Source: Alphaproteobacteria bacterium (GTDB taxonomy: Bacteria; Pseudomonadota; Alphaproteobacteria; Micropepsales; Micropepsaceae). Taken from it: a stretch of DNA of 14,754 nucleotides. Below the pieces are notes generated by a model. It was given only the letters and a program-made list of their open reading frames with translations. It did no database searches and was not told the origin of the DNA. The position numbers and the translations under genes are program-made. Positions 13,075-14,754 of the stretch are shown here, piece after piece (the first letter of the stretch is position 1; the number at the start of each line of letters is the position of its first letter). The stretch is taken from the NCBI GenBank assembly GCA_003246795.1, contig QKCS01000182.1, positions 1-14,754 on the forward strand, read 5' to 3'.

Positions 13075-14567
13075 CCGACCACCCACGTGTCTTTGGAACC
13101 GCCGCCTTGGCTGGAGTTCACGACCAGGCTGCCGCGCTTCAACGCGACGCGCGTAAGCGCGCCCGGCACGATCCGCGTCTCGCGCCCGGTCAGGATGTAA
13201 GGCCTGAGATCGACGTGTCGCGATTCGATTCCCATGCCGACGCAGCACGGCGACGTCGACAATTGGATCGTCGGTTGGCCGATGTAGTTGGCCGGGTTCG
13301 CCTTCACGCGCGCGGCGAACTCCGCACGTTCGGCAGCACTCGCGTGCGGCCCGACCAGCATCCCGTAGCCGCCGCTTTCGCCGACGGCCTTGACGACGAA
13401 CTTGTCGAGATTGGCCAGCACGTGCGAAAGCCCCTTCGGATCGCGGCAGCGATAGGTTTCGACGATGTCGAGCAGCGGTTCTTGATCCAGGTAATAGCGG
13501 ATGATGTCGGGCACGTAGGAATAGACCGCCTTGTCGTCGGCGACGCCGGTGCCGATCGCGTTGGCCAGCACCACGTTCCCCGCGCGATAGGCGTTCATCA
13601 GCCCGGCCAGACCCAAGATGGAATCGTGCCGGAACGCCAGCGGATCGACGAAGTCGTCGTCGACGCGCCTGTAGATCACGTCCACCCGCTTGATGCCCGA
13701 CGTCGTGCGCATGAAGACGACGTTGTCGTGGATCAGAAGGTCGCGCCCCTCGACGAGGTCGATGCCCATCTGACGCGCCAAGAACGCGTGCTCGTAATAG
13801 GCGGAATTGAAGATCCCGGGCGTCAACAGAACGATGCGCGGGTCGTCGCGATAACCGGACGCGAGTTCCTTCAGCGTCGTCAAAAGGTCTTGCGCATAGG
13901 TTTCGATCGGCCGCACGTTGCAGGCGCGGTAGAGGTCGCGGAACGCGCGCTTCACCACCTCGCGGTTCGCCAGCATGTAGGACACACCCGAGGGGACGCG
14001 CAGATTGTCTTCCAGAACGACGAAGCTGCCGTCCTCGCGGCGGATGATGTCCGTGCCGCAGACGTTCACATAGGCGTCGAGCGGCACCTGCACGCCGCGC
14101 ATGTGCCGTAGATAGTGTTTCGACCCGAACACCAGATCGCGCGGCACCACGCCGTCGTTCAGAATCTTCGCGTCGTTGTAGATGTCCTTCAAGAACAGGT
14201 TCAGCGCGGCGATACGCTGGCGCAAACCTTGTTCCAGCCTGTCCCATTCCTTGCCCGGCACGATGCGCGGCAGCAGGTCGGTCGGGATGATCTTCTCCGT
14301 CGCCTCTTCATGGCCATAGACGGTGAAGGTGATGCCTTGATGCAGGAACGACTGCTCGCACATCTGCTGCAGACGGACGAGCTCCTCGCCCGGCAGCACG
14401 GTCAGAAGATCGTAGAGCCCCTGCGCATAGGGTCGCGGCGTGCCGTCGGCCTCGAACATCTCGTCGAAGGATTCGCCGAGAACATAATCCGCGAACGGCT
14501 TGTCATGGCCGGGGCGCGCGCGATTGCTGACGACGACGGGACGCGGGCGCGCAGCGGCTGGTTCCAT
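13071..14567 (-). CDS. Circularly permuted ATP-grasp ligase (DUF404/DUF407)
   Basis: This 498-residue protein belongs to the circularly permuted ATP-grasp family, predicted to join a carboxylate to an amine with ATP. Blocks seen: YDEMF-like FDEMFEADG at 34-42, YGHEEATEKIIPTDLLPRIV at 84-103, LEDNLRVPSG at 185-194 (metal/ATP-binding type), RVDVIYRRVDDDFVDPL at 294-310, VVKAVGESGGYGM at 391-403, the glycine-rich loop of the permuted ATP-binding half, and the C-terminal SSQGGGSKDTWV. The length matches the family. The ATG at 14567 is chosen although the best ribosome binding site (GAGGAG, near 14580) is about 12 bases away. The frame continues to 14678 without a better start. It is the first gene of the trio. 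Substrate and product are unknown. Confidence 0.93.
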   Translation of the reverse strand: MEPAAARPRPVVVSNRARPGHDKPFADYVLGESFDEMFEADGTPRPYAQGLYDLLTVLPGEELVRLQQMCEQSFLHQGITFTVYGHEEATEKIIPTDLLPRIVPGKEWDRLEQGLRQRIAALNLFLKDIYNDAKILNDGVVPRDLVFGSKHYLRHMRGVQVPLDAYVNVCGTDIIRREDGSFVVLEDNLRVPSGVSYMLANREVVKRAFRDLYRACNVRPIETYAQDLLTTLKELASGYRDDPRIVLLTPGIFNSAYYEHAFLARQMGIDLVEGRDLLIHDNVVFMRTTSGIKRVDVIYRRVDDDFVDPLAFRHDSILGLAGLMNAYRAGNVVLANAIGTGVADDKAVYSYVPDIIRYYLDQEPLLDIVETYRCRDPKGLSHVLANLDKFVVKAVGESGGYGMLVGPHASAAERAEFAARVKANPANYIGQPTIQLSTSPCCVGMGIESRHVDLRPYILTGRETRIVPGALTRVALKRGSLVVNSSQGGGSKDTWVVG

Positions 14568-14711
14568 GCGGAGAGCAGACTCCTCTGAGTGAACGGATAG
14601 AAGGTACGCGTTCGAGCAATGCGTCAACAGTGCCCCATGCACATTTATTAAGCATATCTGCACACGGCGCCGCCGCACCCGTCGATTCCGCGAGATGCGC
14701 CGGACGACAGC
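14568..14711 (-). promoter_or_regulatory. Upstream region of the ATP-grasp operon
   Basis: No gene is seen. On the minus strand TTGACG (14627-14622) could be a -35 box with a weak -10 near 14604-14597 (CTTCTAT). The spacing, 17-19 bases depending on which hexamer is read, is acceptable but the -10 is poor. A second AT-rich stretch (14640-14660, ATTTATTAAGCATAT) with two TGTGCA words on the minus strand lies about 80 bases from the gene and is another possible promoter. Neither is certain. Confidence 0.3.
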
Positions 14712-14754
14712 TTGACATAGATTAGAACAATTATAATTATAAAAAGATGATATG
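14712..14754 (+). promoter_or_regulatory. AT-rich promoter-like stretch at the window edge
   Basis: A consensus TTGACA (14712-14717) is followed by an almost pure A/T run containing a perfect 12-base palindrome TTATAATTATAA (14731-14742). TATAAT hexamers sit 14 bases after TTGACA, and TATAAA 20 bases after it. A 17-base spacer gives AATTAT. This looks like a promoter firing rightwards to a gene beyond the window, but the spacing is not ideal. The composition contrasts sharply with the rest of the window. Confidence 0.4.

Noticed and set aside
12904..14247. Upstream extensions of the alpha-E and transglutaminase open frames
   Set aside because: The extra residues are shadows of the neighbouring operon genes in other frames. 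Good starts exist at 13074 and 12082.

Overview
The window is GC-rich throughout, apart from an AT-rich tip at the right edge. Its gene content suggests an alphaproteobacterium: OmpA proteins with a poly-proline linker, a small four-helix DUF6632-type membrane protein, an AlkB alkane hydroxylase, and the ATP-grasp/alpha-E/transglutaminase trio. No rRNA, tRNA, CRISPR array, transposase or phage gene was seen. Taxonomy is inferred from protein style only.

Left part (1-4171). An acyl-CoA dehydrogenase-like flavoprotein gene (185-1324, +) and a DUF6632-type membrane protein gene (1526-1909, +) are each preceded, 78-80 bases before the start codon, by a copy of the same 40-base element. This is the clearest unexplained regulatory signal in the window. 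A strong terminator separates them from a convergent gene for an unrecognised exported protein (1960-2961, -). Next come a class I SAM methyltransferase (3108-3719, -) and a MarR regulator (3716-4171, -), whose frames overlap by four bases. The MarR promoter lies inside a 44-base double palindrome, a textbook layout for autorepression.

Middle part (4172-8737). Two tandem paralogous OmpA-type outer membrane proteins (4477-5493 and 5732-6742, +) each have a barrel, a 12-proline linker and a peptidoglycan-binding OmpA domain, and each ends in a clear terminator. Behind them sits the orphaned C-terminal tail of an S9/prolyl-oligopeptidase hydrolase (6854-7222, +). A two-gene operon follows: a membrane-anchored GRDP-like protein with a Gly/Cys-rich tail (7375-8067, +) and an unrecognised 221-residue protein (8072-8737, +).

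Right part (8738-14754). alkB (8791-9987, -) is divergent from an AraC-type regulator (10093-11109, +), with a palindrome between them that could be the operator. This pair should hydroxylate medium- or long-chain alkanes under AraC control. Rubredoxin and its reductase are not in the window. Convergent with araC, and only four bases away, is the tightly packed operon of a circularly permuted ATP-grasp protein, an alpha-E (DUF403) protein and a transglutaminase-like protein (14567 to 11114, -). The last ends in nine glutamines. This trio is a known conserved but biochemically uncharacterised system predicted to make or attach a peptide. It is the best candidate here for poorly understood biology. 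The extreme right end (from about 14710) is an AT-rich promoter-like stretch.
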